This document shows, in pieces, positions 1 to 8,309 of a stretch of DNA of 64,000 nucleotides. Positions within the stretch are counted from its first letter, which is position 1; each line of letters opens with the position of its first letter. Both the position numbers and the translations under genes were made by a program. The notes beneath the pieces were generated by a model that saw only the letters and a list, made by a program, of their open reading frames with translations, ran no database searches and was not told the origin of the DNA. The stretch is from an uncultured Mycobacterium sp. (GTDB lineage Bacteria > Actinomycetota > Actinomycetes > Mycobacteriales > Mycobacteriaceae), in the NCBI GenBank assembly GCA_900078375.1, contig FLQS01000021.1, forward strand, positions 1 through 64,000. Reading direction: 5' to 3'.

Positions 1-1
1 A

Positions 2-88
2 ACCCTCGGCTGGAAAACACCCGCCCAAACCCTCGACGAACTACTCTCCAAACCGTCCGATCCACCCGCTGTTGCACTGGCACCTTGA
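2..88 (+). mobile_element. IS30-family transposase, C-terminal end (partial)
   Basis: The open frame entering from the left edge encodes 28 residues and stops with TGA at 86-88. It begins TLGWKTPAQTLDELL, and the phrase LGWKTPxxxLxELL is the usual C-terminal signature of IS30-family transposases, following the catalytic DDE core. The rest of the gene lies outside the window, so integrity cannot be judged. No clear right-end inverted repeat could be identified in the 43 bases between this stop and the convergent TetR gene. The family call rests on this short motif only. Confidence 0.6.
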
Positions 89-131
89 ATCCACCTCGGC
101 GGCTTCACCGCTATCCCGTACGCTCGGCGGT

Positions 132-722
132 TCAGGATCGGAAGCCGGCCAGCACCGCCTGCACGCCGACCTCCCAGCGCCGGTTGACCGAATCCGCGGA
201 CGTCCCCAGCCACCGCCCCGCTTCCTGGACCGCCAAACCCTGTGCCAGAGCCAGCAATACGTGGGCGATATCCGCCGGGTCACCCGCGAGCATTCCGGCG
301 TCGATGCACCGCTGCACCTTGCCGACCAGTATCTCCCGCACCGTCGGCGCGGCCGCGAGCTGCTCGGGATCGGGGTCGAGGTCCTGGAACGGGCGGCTGA
401 ACATCACCCGCGCCAGCGGTGGATAGTCCAGGCAGAACCGGCGGAACACCGGGATCACCGCCCGTAGGTCGGCGAGTGCGTCCGTGGTCTCGGCAATCGC
501 GACCAACTCAGCGCCGAGCCGGCGGAACCCCTCGAAGAACACCGCCCGCAGCAGCCCGTCCTTGTCGGAGAACAGCTCGTAGACCGCTGGCACCGAGGTG
601 CTGGCACGTTCAGCCACCCGCCGGGTGGTAAAGCCGGACATGCCGTCTTCGCACAGCGTGCTGACAGCCACGTCGACCACGCGGTCGCGCAGCTCGGGAG
701 TGCGCTGCTTGACCCTGGCCAC
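132..722 (-). CDS. TetR/AcrR family transcriptional regulator
   Basis: A 196-residue protein with a typical TetR layout. The N-terminal helix-turn-helix lies at about residues 10-60: TTRRVAERAS, then VPAVYELFSDKDGLLRAVF, which is the recognition helix and the following conserved YxxFxxKxxL element. The rest is a helical ligand-binding domain ending in a WRLG-like dimer helix region. It starts 3 bases after the stop of the upstream crotonase gene on the same strand, so the two are almost certainly cotranscribed and the regulator probably controls this fatty-acid gene. The ligand is unknown; an acyl-CoA is a reasonable guess from the neighbour only. Confidence 0.88.
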   Translation of the reverse strand: MARVKQRTPELRDRVVDVAVSTLCEDGMSGFTTRRVAERASTSVPAVYELFSDKDGLLRAVFFEGFRRLGAELVAIAETTDALADLRAVIPVFRRFCLDYPPLARVMFSRPFQDLDPDPEQLAAAPTVREILVGKVQRCIDAGMLAGDPADIAHVLLALAQGLAVQEAGRWLGTSADSVNRRWEVGVQAVLAGFRS

Positions 723-725
723 GGG

Positions 726-1424
726 CTAGGACAGCCCGAACTCGGAGGCGATGTTGTCGATGCCGGCCCGCATAGCGTCCAGGGTGGCCTGGCGGGCACG
801 CATCTTGCTGGCCAGGTGCGCACCGGCATTCAGGGTGGTGAACTCGCGGGCGGCCTCCTCGGCGCGCGCGAGCACCAGGTGGTTCAGGACGATCTCGTCC
901 ACCCAGCCACCGGCGAGGGCGGTGTCCCCGAGGAAGTTCTTGGCCAGTCCGACCGCCTGCTGATAGGCCGATGGGGAGAGCCGAAGCCGCATGACCTCCA
1001 GTGCGGGGTAGGGCAGCACCATTCCAATCGCCACTTCATTTGCCTGAAAGTTGTACGTGGGCCCCGAAATTCGATGGTCGGTGCTACAGGCGAGGAACGA
1101 GCCCATGGCGATCGCGTGGCCGGTGATCGCCGCGATGACGGGCTTGGGGAACGACAGCAGCCGGTGGGACAGGTTGAACCCGCCCTGCAGCATGTCGATG
1201 GAGGCCTGGATGTCACCGGAGCGGAACACCTTCAGGTCGAAACCACCGCTGAACACGCGTTCGTTGCCCGCGATCACCACCGCGCCGGCGTCCTCGGCGA
1301 GCGCGCGGTCCAGGTTGTCGTTGATCTCGGCCAGCATGGCCGGGCTCAGCACGTTGACCTTGCCGTCGTCCATCGTGATGACGGCGATCGCGTCGTCCTT
1401 GCGATAGCTGACCGATCCACTCAT
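726..1424 (-). CDS. echA3: Enoyl-CoA hydratase/isomerase (crotonase) family protein, EchA3-like
   Basis: A 232-residue protein of the crotonase superfamily, which handles acyl-CoA thioesters in fatty-acid metabolism. Visible elements are the N-terminal VITMDDGKVNVLSPAML strand-helix, the CoA-binding FSGGFDLKVF segment (residues about 58-68, first oxyanion-hole peptide) and AITGHAIAMGSFLA (second oxyanion peptide). The product is shorter than the roughly 260 residues of classical hydratases, and the paired catalytic glutamates of true hydratases are not evident, so an isomerase or other activity is possible. Its position next to the metallo-hydrolase and tRNA-Thr block matches echA3 (Rv0632c) of M. 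tuberculosis. A TetR gene follows 3 bases downstream. Confidence 0.85.
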   Translation of the reverse strand: MSGSVSYRKDDAIAVITMDDGKVNVLSPAMLAEINDNLDRALAEDAGAVVIAGNERVFSGGFDLKVFRSGDIQASIDMLQGGFNLSHRLLSFPKPVIAAITGHAIAMGSFLACSTDHRISGPTYNFQANEVAIGMVLPYPALEVMRLRLSPSAYQQAVGLAKNFLGDTALAGGWVDEIVLNHLVLARAEEAAREFTTLNAGAHLASKMRARQATLDAMRAGIDNIASEFGLS

Positions 1425-1502
1425 CGATGCTCCTTCGTCGCAGCGTCTACTTTCGTACCGACGTTACGTAACGAAGTTCCGATTGCCAAGAGGCAATCTG
1501 GG

Positions 1503-2222
1503 TCACCCGTGCCTGGGTAGCCGAACGACCTCGGTGGGGTGCTCGAACCGTTCCCGTCGCCACCGGCTCTGCGTCTCCTCCGCGGCGCGCTTCATCCGGT
1601 CGATCTCGGTGCGCAAGACATCCACCCGGGCTTCCTTGGTGGCGTAGTGGAAGTAGTCGAGGGTGTTGCGCAGCAATTCGAGCTTCTCGCGTTCGCGTTT
1701 GGCCAGATCGTGGCCGGTCATCATCTCGATGCGGCGCACCGGCTGCAACGCCTCCCAATCGAGCACGACCTTGGTGCGGTACACCGTGCGCTTGCGCCCG
1801 AAGGTCTTGGCCCACCGGCCCTGAGGTTCGGGGCGGTCGTAGTAGGAGACGACGCCCTCGAAGCGTGACTCGATCGACGAACCGAACTGGCTGCGATCGA
1901 GCGCGGAATCCCACACCGTGCGCCATTCCTGGGTGGGCGCCAGCTCGGGAATGCTCTGCGGCAGAGTCAGTTCCACGATGTCGGTGAACCCGTCCTCGGT
2001 GTGTTCGTAGCGAGCGACGGTCGGCGGTTTGTCGAAGGTGAACCCCACGTCGTAGGCGGCTGTGCTGCCGAAGTTGCGAACGGCCAGCTCGATGACGTGC
2101 CAGTCCGCGGCATGCGGTTCCATGACCATTGCGACGTGCGGTCGTGTCTGTTTGGCGTTGCTTTTCTGCTGTCGACGGATCTGCCGATGCGCGTACAGCA
2201 GCGCCGCCAACCCCAGCAGCAC
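1503..2222 (-). CDS. Membrane-anchored hypothetical protein, probably 5'-disrupted by TGA
   Basis: The 239-residue frame from a GTG at 2222 reads LLGLAALLYAHRQIRRQQ and then a soluble domain rich in beta-type sequence and arginine (VVSYYDRPEPQGRW) ending in a charged helix. I do not recognise the domain. The same frame stays coding upstream of the GTG: from a GTG at 2312 it reads through SDLADLWGDVTGVGAGTWLAVAA, meets TGA at 2229-2231, and continues AAVLLGLAALLYA. The two halves make one good transmembrane helix, so the natural gene is probably 1503-2312 with a TGG-to-TGA change. No convincing ribosome site precedes the GTG at 2222. Either a nonsense mutation, a sequencing error or a shortened but functional protein. 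Confidence 0.6.
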   Translation of the reverse strand: MLLGLAALLYAHRQIRRQQKSNAKQTRPHVAMVMEPHAADWHVIELAVRNFGSTAAYDVGFTFDKPPTVARYEHTEDGFTDIVELTLPQSIPELAPTQEWRTVWDSALDRSQFGSSIESRFEGVVSYYDRPEPQGRWAKTFGRKRTVYRTKVVLDWEALQPVRRIEMMTGHDLAKREREKLELLRNTLDYFHYATKEARVDVLRTEIDRMKRAAEETQSRWRRERFEHPTEVVRLPRHG

Positions 2223-2375
2223 TGCTGCTCAGGCGGCCACCGCCAGCCACGTCCCGGCCCCGACTCCGGTTACATCACCCCACAGATCCGCGAGATCACT
2301 CGCGTTTTCCACCCAATGCTTATATCACAGCAAACCGGCCTCTTCAGTATTGACGTAAGCGAAAGTTATTGTGGC

Positions 2376-3077
2376 TCAGGCTAACCGGCGTTGGGCGGCG
2401 AACGGGCTGGCTGCCGCGAGTGCCCGCCGCCGGCGTGCGGCCAGGGTCACCGGCAGCACAGCTGGAATGCCGCAGGCCTGCGCGAACTGCTGCGCGGTCA
2501 GTCCGTCGGCGGAGTTCATATCGCAGCGGCCGAACGGGGGAGCGCCCTCGGGTAGGCCGCCGCCGTAACCCTGCCCGTCGGTGTACTGGTGGGCGACCTT
2601 GTCCGGGTACGGCGGATTGGAGCCATACGCCGCGACGACCAGGCGGACGCCCGCCGGTTTGGTGGGCCACAAGCGGTTGAGGTCCCCGACGTTGCCGTAC
2701 CCGATCACCTTGGCCGGCGAGCCGACGTAGGCGCCCGCCGCTTCGTATGCGGCGTTGATTCCCGCGGATTGGTCGCCGGATATCTGCCCGCCCCACGACT
2801 CGACGTCGATCATCACCGCCATTCGCGGATGTGGTGCTCGCACTTGGGATTTGAACGTATCGACGGTCTCGCGCCAGTTGGGGCGCCACACGAAGTACAC
2901 GATGAAGAACGTCAGCCGCCCGCTGTCGACGTTGCGCAGACACCAGCTGTAGTTGTTCACCCACTTCCGGTCGCGGTAGGTGCCGTCGTTGGCGCGGATG
3001 CACAACACCGAATACGGGTAGGTGTCGTTGACGCCAACCTGCCATTCGGAGATGTCGGCGTAGAGGGTGTCAGCCAT
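2376..3077 (-). CDS. GH25-like muramidase (lysozyme fold) protein
   Basis: A 233-residue protein that looks like a glycoside hydrolase family 25 (Chalaropsis-type lysozyme) domain, which cleaves peptidoglycan glycan strands. Family features are the N-terminal ADISEWQ (the family DxSxWQ strand), the acidic DVE in MIDVESWGG at about residue 93 (catalytic pair of the family), and QYTDGQGY followed by GRCDMNSADG, matching the conserved QYT...VDxN ending. There is no signal peptide or membrane segment, which fits a phage-type endolysin or a protein needing another export route. The last 25 residues are alanine/arginine rich and unrelated to the fold. Assigned from motifs; divergent enough that activity is uncertain. 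Confidence 0.62.
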   Translation of the reverse strand: MADTLYADISEWQVGVNDTYPYSVLCIRANDGTYRDRKWVNNYSWCLRNVDSGRLTFFIVYFVWRPNWRETVDTFKSQVRAPHPRMAVMIDVESWGGQISGDQSAGINAAYEAAGAYVGSPAKVIGYGNVGDLNRLWPTKPAGVRLVVAAYGSNPPYPDKVAHQYTDGQGYGGGLPEGAPPFGRCDMNSADGLTAQQFAQACGIPAVLPVTLAARRRRALAAASPFAAQRRLA

Positions 3078-3113
3078 ATTGAAAATTCCTGGCCGTCAAT
3101 GGAATTGGCGGCG

Positions 3114-3830
3114 TCAGGCGCCCATGAGTGAGCGCCACTGGTCCAGGGTGGACACCTTGTAGACGTAGTTGGAGCGCTTGACCTCCGACAAGGCGGCGCT
3201 GGGCTCGATGGAGTACCAATGCCCGGGGAACACCGTCGGATCATCGGACAGCGCGGCCAGCTGCTGCAGGCTGCGGAACATCTCGTCGACGTCGCCGCCG
3301 GGGAAGTCGGTACGCCCGCAGCCGTCGAGGAACAGGGTGTCCCCGGCGACGAGGCGGCCGTCGAGCAGGAAGCACTGGCTGCCCGGCGTATGGCCGGGCG
3401 TATGCAGCAACTCGATCTTGATGGCGCCGACGTCGACCTTGTCGCCGTGCTCGTGGGCGGTCAAGCTGCTCATCGGGATGCCGGTCACCCGGGACACATA
3501 GAGCGCTTCATGGGTGTTGACGTGGACGGGCACCTCGACCCGCTCGAGCAGCTCGGCCAGGCCCGCCAGCGTGTAGCCCATCATCGTTCCACCGACGTGG
3601 TCGGGATGGTGGTGGGTGACCAACACACCCGACAGGTGCATGCCGTCAGCCTCGAGGGTGTCGAGCAGATCGCCGGCAGCGTAGGCCGGGTCGACGACGA
3701 CGGCGTCGCCGGTCTCCCGGTCGCCGATCAGGTAGGCGAAGTTGCGCATCTGCTGCGCCATCATGTCGCCGGCGGCGAAATCCCGGCCGGCGAGCAACTG
3801 CCGGAAATAAAGGCGGTCCGTCGATGCCAT
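3114..3830 (-). CDS. MBL-fold metallo-hydrolase, glyoxalase II-like
   Basis: A 238-residue metallo-beta-lactamase-fold protein. The zinc motif THHHPDHVGG (HxHxDH, about residues 73-82) is intact, with later ligands in HTPGHTPGSQ, AGDTLF and the terminal PGHW. Its size and motifs resemble hydroxyacylglutathione hydrolase, but mycobacteria lack glutathione, so the natural thioester substrate is more likely a mycothiol or other conjugate (inference). The place just before tRNA-Thr matches Rv0634c of M. tuberculosis. It is divergent from the tRNA/rpmG block. The ATG at 3830 gives a natural N-terminus. Confidence 0.85.
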   Translation of the reverse strand: MASTDRLYFRQLLAGRDFAAGDMMAQQMRNFAYLIGDRETGDAVVVDPAYAAGDLLDTLEADGMHLSGVLVTHHHPDHVGGTMMGYTLAGLAELLERVEVPVHVNTHEALYVSRVTGIPMSSLTAHEHGDKVDVGAIKIELLHTPGHTPGSQCFLLDGRLVAGDTLFLDGCGRTDFPGGDVDEMFRSLQQLAALSDDPTVFPGHWYSIEPSAALSEVKRSNYVYKVSTLDQWRSLMGA

Positions 3831-3903
3831 GGCTTAACAGTAGGTGTTCGGCCAGCGGTGCTCGCCGTGGCCCAGGGGTCATTTCTCCGCGTCGACGAGC
3901 GGT

Positions 3904-3933
3904 TTGGCTGAGTCCAGCCGCGGGCTGTACCCT
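3904..3933 (+). promoter_or_regulatory. Candidate promoter of the tRNA-Thr/tRNA-Met/rpmG block
   Basis: A TTGGCT element at 3904-3909 and TACCCT at 3928-3933 are separated by 18 bases, a fair match to SigA-type -35 and -10 boxes. It lies about 40 bases upstream of the tRNA-Thr gene and no other good pair was seen. Read from sequence only. Confidence 0.42.
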
Positions 3934-3975
3934 CTTTAAGGCCCACGCCGCGCTGAATGTTGCGTCGAGGGTCAG

Positions 3976-4048
3976 GCCCCCTTAGCTCAGTCGGTAGAGC
4001 GTTTCCATGGTAAGGAAAAGGTCAACGGTTCGATTCCGTTAGGGGGCT
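3976..4048 (+). tRNA. thrT: tRNA-Thr (GGT)
   Basis: A 73-base cloverleaf with a perfect 7-bp acceptor stem (GCCCCCT with AGGGGGC), D-arm TTAGCTCAGTCGGTAGAGC, anticodon stem TTTCC/GGAAA with loop ATGGTAA giving anticodon GGT, and T-arm with GGTTCGATTCC. CCA is not encoded. First of the tRNA pair before rpmG, as in other mycobacteria. Confidence 0.96.
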
Positions 4049-4109
4049 CGGTGGACACTCGGATCTCTCGGCTGACCTCTGGGCGCGGAGTTCCACGAGT
4101 GCCTATCGG

Positions 4110-4183
4110 GGCGGTGTAGCTCAGCTGGTTAGAGCGCACGACTCATAATCGTGAGGTCGGGAGATCGAGCCTCCCCACCGCTA
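4110..4183 (+). tRNA. metT: tRNA-Met (CAT), elongator type
   Basis: A 74-base cloverleaf: acceptor GGCGGTG with CACCGCT (terminal G-U pair), D-arm TAGCTCAGCTGGTTAGAGC, anticodon stem CACGA/TCGTG with loop CTCATAA giving anticodon CAT. The base-paired first position and the anticodon stem lacking three consecutive G-C pairs point to the elongator rather than the initiator. It lies 61 bases after tRNA-Thr and 43 before rpmG. Confidence 0.95.
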
Positions 4184-4226
4184 CAGGTAGTACATGCAAA
4201 CGAGAACGTGAAAGAAGGCAACGGAC

Positions 4227-4394
4227 GTGGCCTCCAGTACTGACGTACGGCCGAAGATCACTTTGGCCTGCGAGGTGTGTAAGCACCGCAACTACATCAC
4301 CAAGAAGAACCGTCGCAACGACCCTGATCGCCTCGAGCTGAAGAAGTTCTGCCCGAACTGCGGTCAGCACCAGCCGCACAAAGAGTCGCGCTGA
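4227..4394 (+). CDS. rpmG: 50S ribosomal protein L33
   Basis: A 55-residue large-subunit protein starting at GTG 4227 with AGAAGG upstream, [18 protein letters not shown] onwards. Both zinc-binding knuckles are kept (CEVC and CPNC), so this is the zinc-containing (C+) type of L33, expected to be expressed under zinc-replete conditions. The basic core [10 protein letters not shown] and the ending QPHKESR are typical. It corresponds to rpmG2 in the tRNA-Met/rpmG/had neighbourhood of mycobacteria. Confidence 0.95.
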   Translation: MASSTDVRPKITLACEVCKHRNYITKKNRRNDPDRLELKKFCPNCGQHQPHKESR

Positions 4395-4396
4395 TT

Positions 4397-4422
4397 TACC
4401 GGCCGTCCACCGACGGCCGGTA
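4397..4422 (+). terminator. Perfect 11-bp hairpin after rpmG
   Basis: TACCGGCCGTC at 4397-4407 pairs perfectly with GACGGCCGGTA at 4412-4422 around a CACC loop, starting 3 bases after the rpmG stop. No U-run follows, so it would be an intrinsic-like or attenuating mycobacterial terminator rather than a classical one. A second, 7-bp hairpin (4438-4444 with 4452-4458) lies between it and hadB. Confidence 0.5.
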
Positions 4423-4486
4423 GCACAGGAGACCTACACGACGCTTGCTCGGCGTCGTGAGTGAGACGGAGAGAGTGGCTTCAACG

Positions 4487-4915
4487 ATGGCACTGCGTGA
4501 GTTCAGTTCGGTCAAAGTGGGCGAGGAGCTGCCCGAACAGGTCATCCACCTGACCCGCGCCGACCTGGTCAATTACGCCGGCGTGTCCGGCGACCTCAAC
4601 CCGATCCACTGGGACGACGAGATCGCCAAGCAGGTCGGCCTGGACACCGCGATCGCCCACGGCATGCTGACGATGGGCCTCGGCGGTGGCTTCGTGACCA
4701 CCTGGGTGGGCGACCCGGGCGCGGTGACCGAGTTCAACGTGCGCTTCACCGCGATCGTGCCGGTGCCCAACGACGGCGTCGGCGCCGAAATCGTGTTCAG
4801 CGGCAAGGTGAAGTCGGCCGACCCCGAGACCAAGTTGGTGACGATCGCACTGGTCGCCACCACCGGCGGGAAGAAGATCTTCGGCCGCGCCGTGGCGATC
4901 GCGAAGCTGGCGTAA
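4487..4915 (+). CDS. hadB: (3R)-hydroxyacyl-ACP dehydratase subunit HadB
   Basis: The 142-residue catalytic subunit of the FAS-II beta-hydroxyacyl-ACP dehydratase, which removes water during mycolic acid elongation. The hydratase-2 (MaoC-like) motif is intact: NYAGVSGDLNPIHWDDEIA with catalytic Asp and His at about residues 36-41, then AHGMLTMGLGGG. The start at ATG 4487 gives MALREFSS, the family N-terminus; an in-frame TTG further upstream at 4445 adds 14 residues with no support. It lies 2 bases before hadC. In M. tuberculosis hadA precedes hadB and pairs with it as HadAB; here only 92 bases separate rpmG from hadB and they contain no hadA. Confidence 0.95.
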   Translation: MALREFSSVKVGEELPEQVIHLTRADLVNYAGVSGDLNPIHWDDEIAKQVGLDTAIAHGMLTMGLGGGFVTTWVGDPGAVTEFNVRFTAIVPVPNDGVGAEIVFSGKVKSADPETKLVTIALVATTGGKKIFGRAVAIAKLA

Positions 4916-4917
4916 CG

Positions 4918-5430
4918 ATGGCGCTCAAGATCGACATCCGGGGAATGATCTGGGAATACCCCGACACCTTTTCGGTAGGCCGCGAGCAGATTCGCCAGTA
5001 TGCGAACTCGGTGAAGTCAACGGCCCCGGCCTCGATGGACGAAAAGGCCGCCGCCGAGCTCGGCCACTCCGGCTTGGTGGCGCCGTTGACCTTCGCGTCG
5101 ATCCTGGCGGTGATGATCCAGCGGCACTTCTTCCAGCATGTGGACATCGGTCTGAAAACCTTGCAGATCGTTCAGGTGGATCAGAGGTTCAAGTACTACC
5201 GGCCGATCGTCGAGGGTGACGTGGTGCGCGGCACCATGTACATCGAGACCGTCGACGAGCGCTTCGGTGCCGATATCGTCACCACCCGCAACGTCCTGAT
5301 CGACCAGCAGGGCGAGATGGTAATGGAATCGTTCACCACCCTGATGGCGCATGAGGGCGAGAATTCGATCTCGGCGGGCTGGGATCCCGAGACCGGACAG
5401 GTGCTGCGCAAGCCGGTCAGTCAGGACTGA
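4918..5430 (+). CDS. hadC: (3R)-hydroxyacyl-ACP dehydratase subunit HadC
   Basis: A 170-residue hot-dog-fold subunit that pairs with HadB (HadBC) for later FAS-II elongation cycles of meromycolate. It lacks the catalytic Asp-His of HadB, as expected for the substrate-holding partner. MALKIDIRGMIWEYPD, QIVQVDQRF and VDERFGADIV fit HadC better than HadA, and its position after hadB agrees. The ATG at 4918 follows the hadB stop by 2 bases, so translation is coupled. With no hadA next door, this subunit may have to serve both early and late elongation, unless hadA lies elsewhere in the genome. Confidence 0.9.
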   Translation: MALKIDIRGMIWEYPDTFSVGREQIRQYANSVKSTAPASMDEKAAAELGHSGLVAPLTFASILAVMIQRHFFQHVDIGLKTLQIVQVDQRFKYYRPIVEGDVVRGTMYIETVDERFGADIVTTRNVLIDQQGEMVMESFTTLMAHEGENSISAGWDPETGQVLRKPVSQD

Positions 5431-5437
5431 CGACGGA

Positions 5438-5468
5438 TTAACACCTGCCCGATGCGCCGTTGTACACT
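5438..5468 (+). promoter_or_regulatory. Candidate promoter for tRNA-Trp/secE-nusG
   Basis: TTAACA at 5438-5443 and TACACT at 5463-5468 are 19 bases apart, reasonable SigA-like boxes just after the hadC stop. The transcribed leader would carry a GCGCGCT/AGCGCGC hairpin (5494-5500 with 5530-5536) with a nested GTTCGG/CCGAAC stem before tRNA-Trp at 5563. Confidence 0.42.
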
Positions 5469-5562
5469 CGGACCTCGGGGTTTTCCCAGATAAGCGCGCT
5501 GTCCGTCGGTTCGGGTTGACCGAACGGGGAGCGCGCGAGCTATGTGGGGCATCCCTTTGCAG

Positions 5563-5635
<73 letters not shown>

Positions 5636-5749
5636 CAATAACTGAATAAGACTGGTTTGGAACATGGTGGACACTGGAGGGTGCACACCGGGCTGGGGTA
5701 CACCGGACTGGGGTACTTGGCCTAGACACTCGACACAAAGGAGCATGCG

Positions 5750-6190
5750 GTGAGCGACGAGCGCGACAGTGCTGACGCCGCAGGCAATGGCGGACTGGCT
5801 GGCAACGAGGACACCGGCGGCCAGACCGTCGTCGTGACCCGGCCCGCGCGTCCCACTGGCAAGCGATCCCGGCGTGCAGGTGCCACTGCGCTGGCTGAGC
5901 CGGCGGAAGCCGAATCGACCGCCGAGGAACTCGGCGTCGAGAAGGACAAGTCCGCCAAGAAGCCCAAGAAGGCCAAGAAGGCGAAGTCCGGACCGTCACG
6001 CAACCCGATCCTGTTCGTGTGGAACTACCTGAAGCAGGTCGTCGCCGAACTGCGCAAGGTCATCTGGCCGAACCGCAAGCAGATGGTCAGCTACACCAGC
6101 GTGGTCCTGCTGTTCCTGGCCTTCATGGTGGCCCTGATCGGCGGGGTTGACCTGGGCCTGGCCAAGCTGGTGCTGTTGGTGTTCGGCTAG
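5750..6190 (+). CDS. secE: Preprotein translocase subunit SecE
   Basis: A 146-residue membrane subunit of the SecYEG channel. The first 85 residues are a charged, Ala/Lys-rich cytoplasmic extension typical of actinobacteria, with a lysine run at about residues 65-83. The conserved core begins [21 protein letters not shown], the amphipathic helix that clamps SecY, and is followed by one transmembrane helix ([20 protein letters not shown]). It starts at GTG 5750, preceded by AAAGGAG. nusG follows after 34 bases in the same operon. Confidence 0.95.
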   Translation: MSDERDSADAAGNGGLAGNEDTGGQTVVVTRPARPTGKRSRRAGATALAEPAEAESTAEELGVEKDKSAKKPKKAKKAKSGPSRNPILFVWNYLKQVVAELRKVIWPNRKQMVSYTSVVLLFLAFMVALIGGVDLGLAKLVLLVFG

Positions 6191-6209
6191 CGAACGCTGA
6201 CGTTTGTAG

Positions 6210-7013
<804 letters not shown>

Positions 7014-7050
7014 TCGCTTTCGGCGATCACTAGAAAGGAAACAACCCCGC

Positions 7051-7482
7051 ATGGCCCCGAAGAAGAAAAAGGTCGTCGGGCTGATCAAGCTGCAGATCCA
7101 GGCCGGGCAGGCCAACCCCGCCCCGCCGGTCGGCCCTGCGCTCGGCCAGCACGGCGTCAACATCATGGAGTTCTGCAAGGCGTACAACGCTGCGACCGAG
7201 AACCAGCGCGGCAACGTCATCCCCGTGGAGATCAGCGTCTACGAGGACCGCAGCTTCACCTTCCAGCTGAAGACCCCGCCGGCCGCACGTCTGCTGCTGA
7301 AGGCCGCCGGCATCCAGAAGGGTTCGGCCGAGCCGCACAAGACGAAGGTGGCGAAGGTCAGCTGGGATCAGGTGCGCGAGATCGCCGAGACCAAGAAGGA
7401 AGATCTCAACGCCAACGACATCGACCAGGCTGCCAAGATCATCGCCGGTACTGCCCGGTCGATGGGTATCACGGTCGAATAA
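7051..7482 (+). CDS. rplK: 50S ribosomal protein L11
   Basis: A 143-residue protein of the GTPase-associated centre, binding 23S rRNA helices 43-44. Visible are the N-terminal proline-rich [19 protein letters not shown] and the C-terminal rRNA-binding domain with [21 protein letters not shown] precedes the ATG. It forms the L11 operon with rplA 64 bases downstream. Confidence 0.97.
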   Translation: MAPKKKKVVGLIKLQIQAGQANPAPPVGPALGQHGVNIMEFCKAYNAATENQRGNVIPVEISVYEDRSFTFQLKTPPAARLLLKAAGIQKGSAEPHKTKVAKVSWDQVREIAETKKEDLNANDIDQAAKIIAGTARSMGITVE

Positions 7483-7546
7483 TCCGACCCCCGTGGGAGA
7501 GCCCGCTTCGGCTCGCAACCACGACCTCTGAACCTAGGAGACACCA

Positions 7547-8260
7547 ATGAGCAAGACCAGCAAGGCATATCGCGAAGCCGCCGAAAAGGTGGACCGCACC
7601 AAGCTCTACAGCCCGCTCGAGGCGGCCAAGCTCGCCAAGGAGACCTCGTCGAAGAAGCAGGACGCGACCGTCGAGGTGGCGATCCGGCTCGGCGTCGACC
7701 CGCGCAAGGCTGACCAGATGGTCCGCGGCACGGTCAACCTGCCCAACGGCACGGGTAAGACCGCACGCGTCGCCGTGTTCGCGGTGGGCGAGAAGGCCGA
7801 GGCCGCACTGGCTGCCGGCGCCGACGTTGTGGGTAGCGACGACCTGATCGAAAAGATCCAGGGCGGGTTCCTGGACTTCGACGCCGCGATCGCCACGCCC
7901 GACCAGATGGCCAAGGTGGGTCGCATCGCCCGCGTGCTGGGCCCGCGCGGTCTGATGCCGAACCCCAAGACCGGCACCGTCACTCCCGATGTGGCCAAGG
8001 CGGTCAACGACATCAAGGGCGGCAAGATCAACTTCCGTGTCGATAAGCAGGCCAACCTGCACTTCGTGATCGGCAAGGCGTCCTTCGACGAGAAGAAGCT
8101 GGCCGAGAACTACGGCGCCGCACTCGACGAGGTGCTGCGGGCCAAGCCGTCGTCGTCGAAGGGGCGCTACCTGAAGAAGATCACCGTGTCGACGACCACG
8201 GGTCCGGGCATCCCGGTCGATCCGGCCGTCGTCCGGAACTTCACCGAGGATCAGCTGTAA
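7547..8260 (+). CDS. rplA: 50S ribosomal protein L1
   Basis: A 237-residue protein of the L1 stalk that helps release E-site tRNA and in many bacteria represses its own operon. The core [20 protein letters not shown] and the signature [15 protein letters not shown] are intact. ATG at 7547 follows TAGGAGA. It is the last gene of the block; a very strong hairpin starts 9 bases after its stop. Confidence 0.97.
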   Translation: MSKTSKAYREAAEKVDRTKLYSPLEAAKLAKETSSKKQDATVEVAIRLGVDPRKADQMVRGTVNLPNGTGKTARVAVFAVGEKAEAALAAGADVVGSDDLIEKIQGGFLDFDAAIATPDQMAKVGRIARVLGPRGLMPNPKTGTVTPDVAKAVNDIKGGKINFRVDKQANLHFVIGKASFDEKKLAENYGAALDEVLRAKPSSSKGRYLKKITVSTTTGPGIPVDPAVVRNFTEDQL

Positions 8261-8269
8261 GTCTCTGAC

Positions 8270-8308
8270 ACGAGTGGCCACCTACTTTGGTAGGTGGCCA
8301 CTTGTCGT
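8270..8308. terminator. Bidirectional terminator between rplA and the polysaccharide island
   Basis: A 16-bp stem (8270-8285 with 8290-8305, one G-T pair) around a 4-base loop is followed by CGTTT on the plus strand. Two converging transcripts meet here: rplA from the left and the EEP gene from the right, whose stop is at 8310. It marks the left border of the accessory island. Confidence 0.88.
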
Positions 8309-8309
8309 T

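Noticed and set aside
4445..4486. Upstream extension of hadB as a hadA remnant
   Set aside because: The 14 residues read LGVVSETERVAST, unlike the HadA end, and the family start is at ATG 4487.
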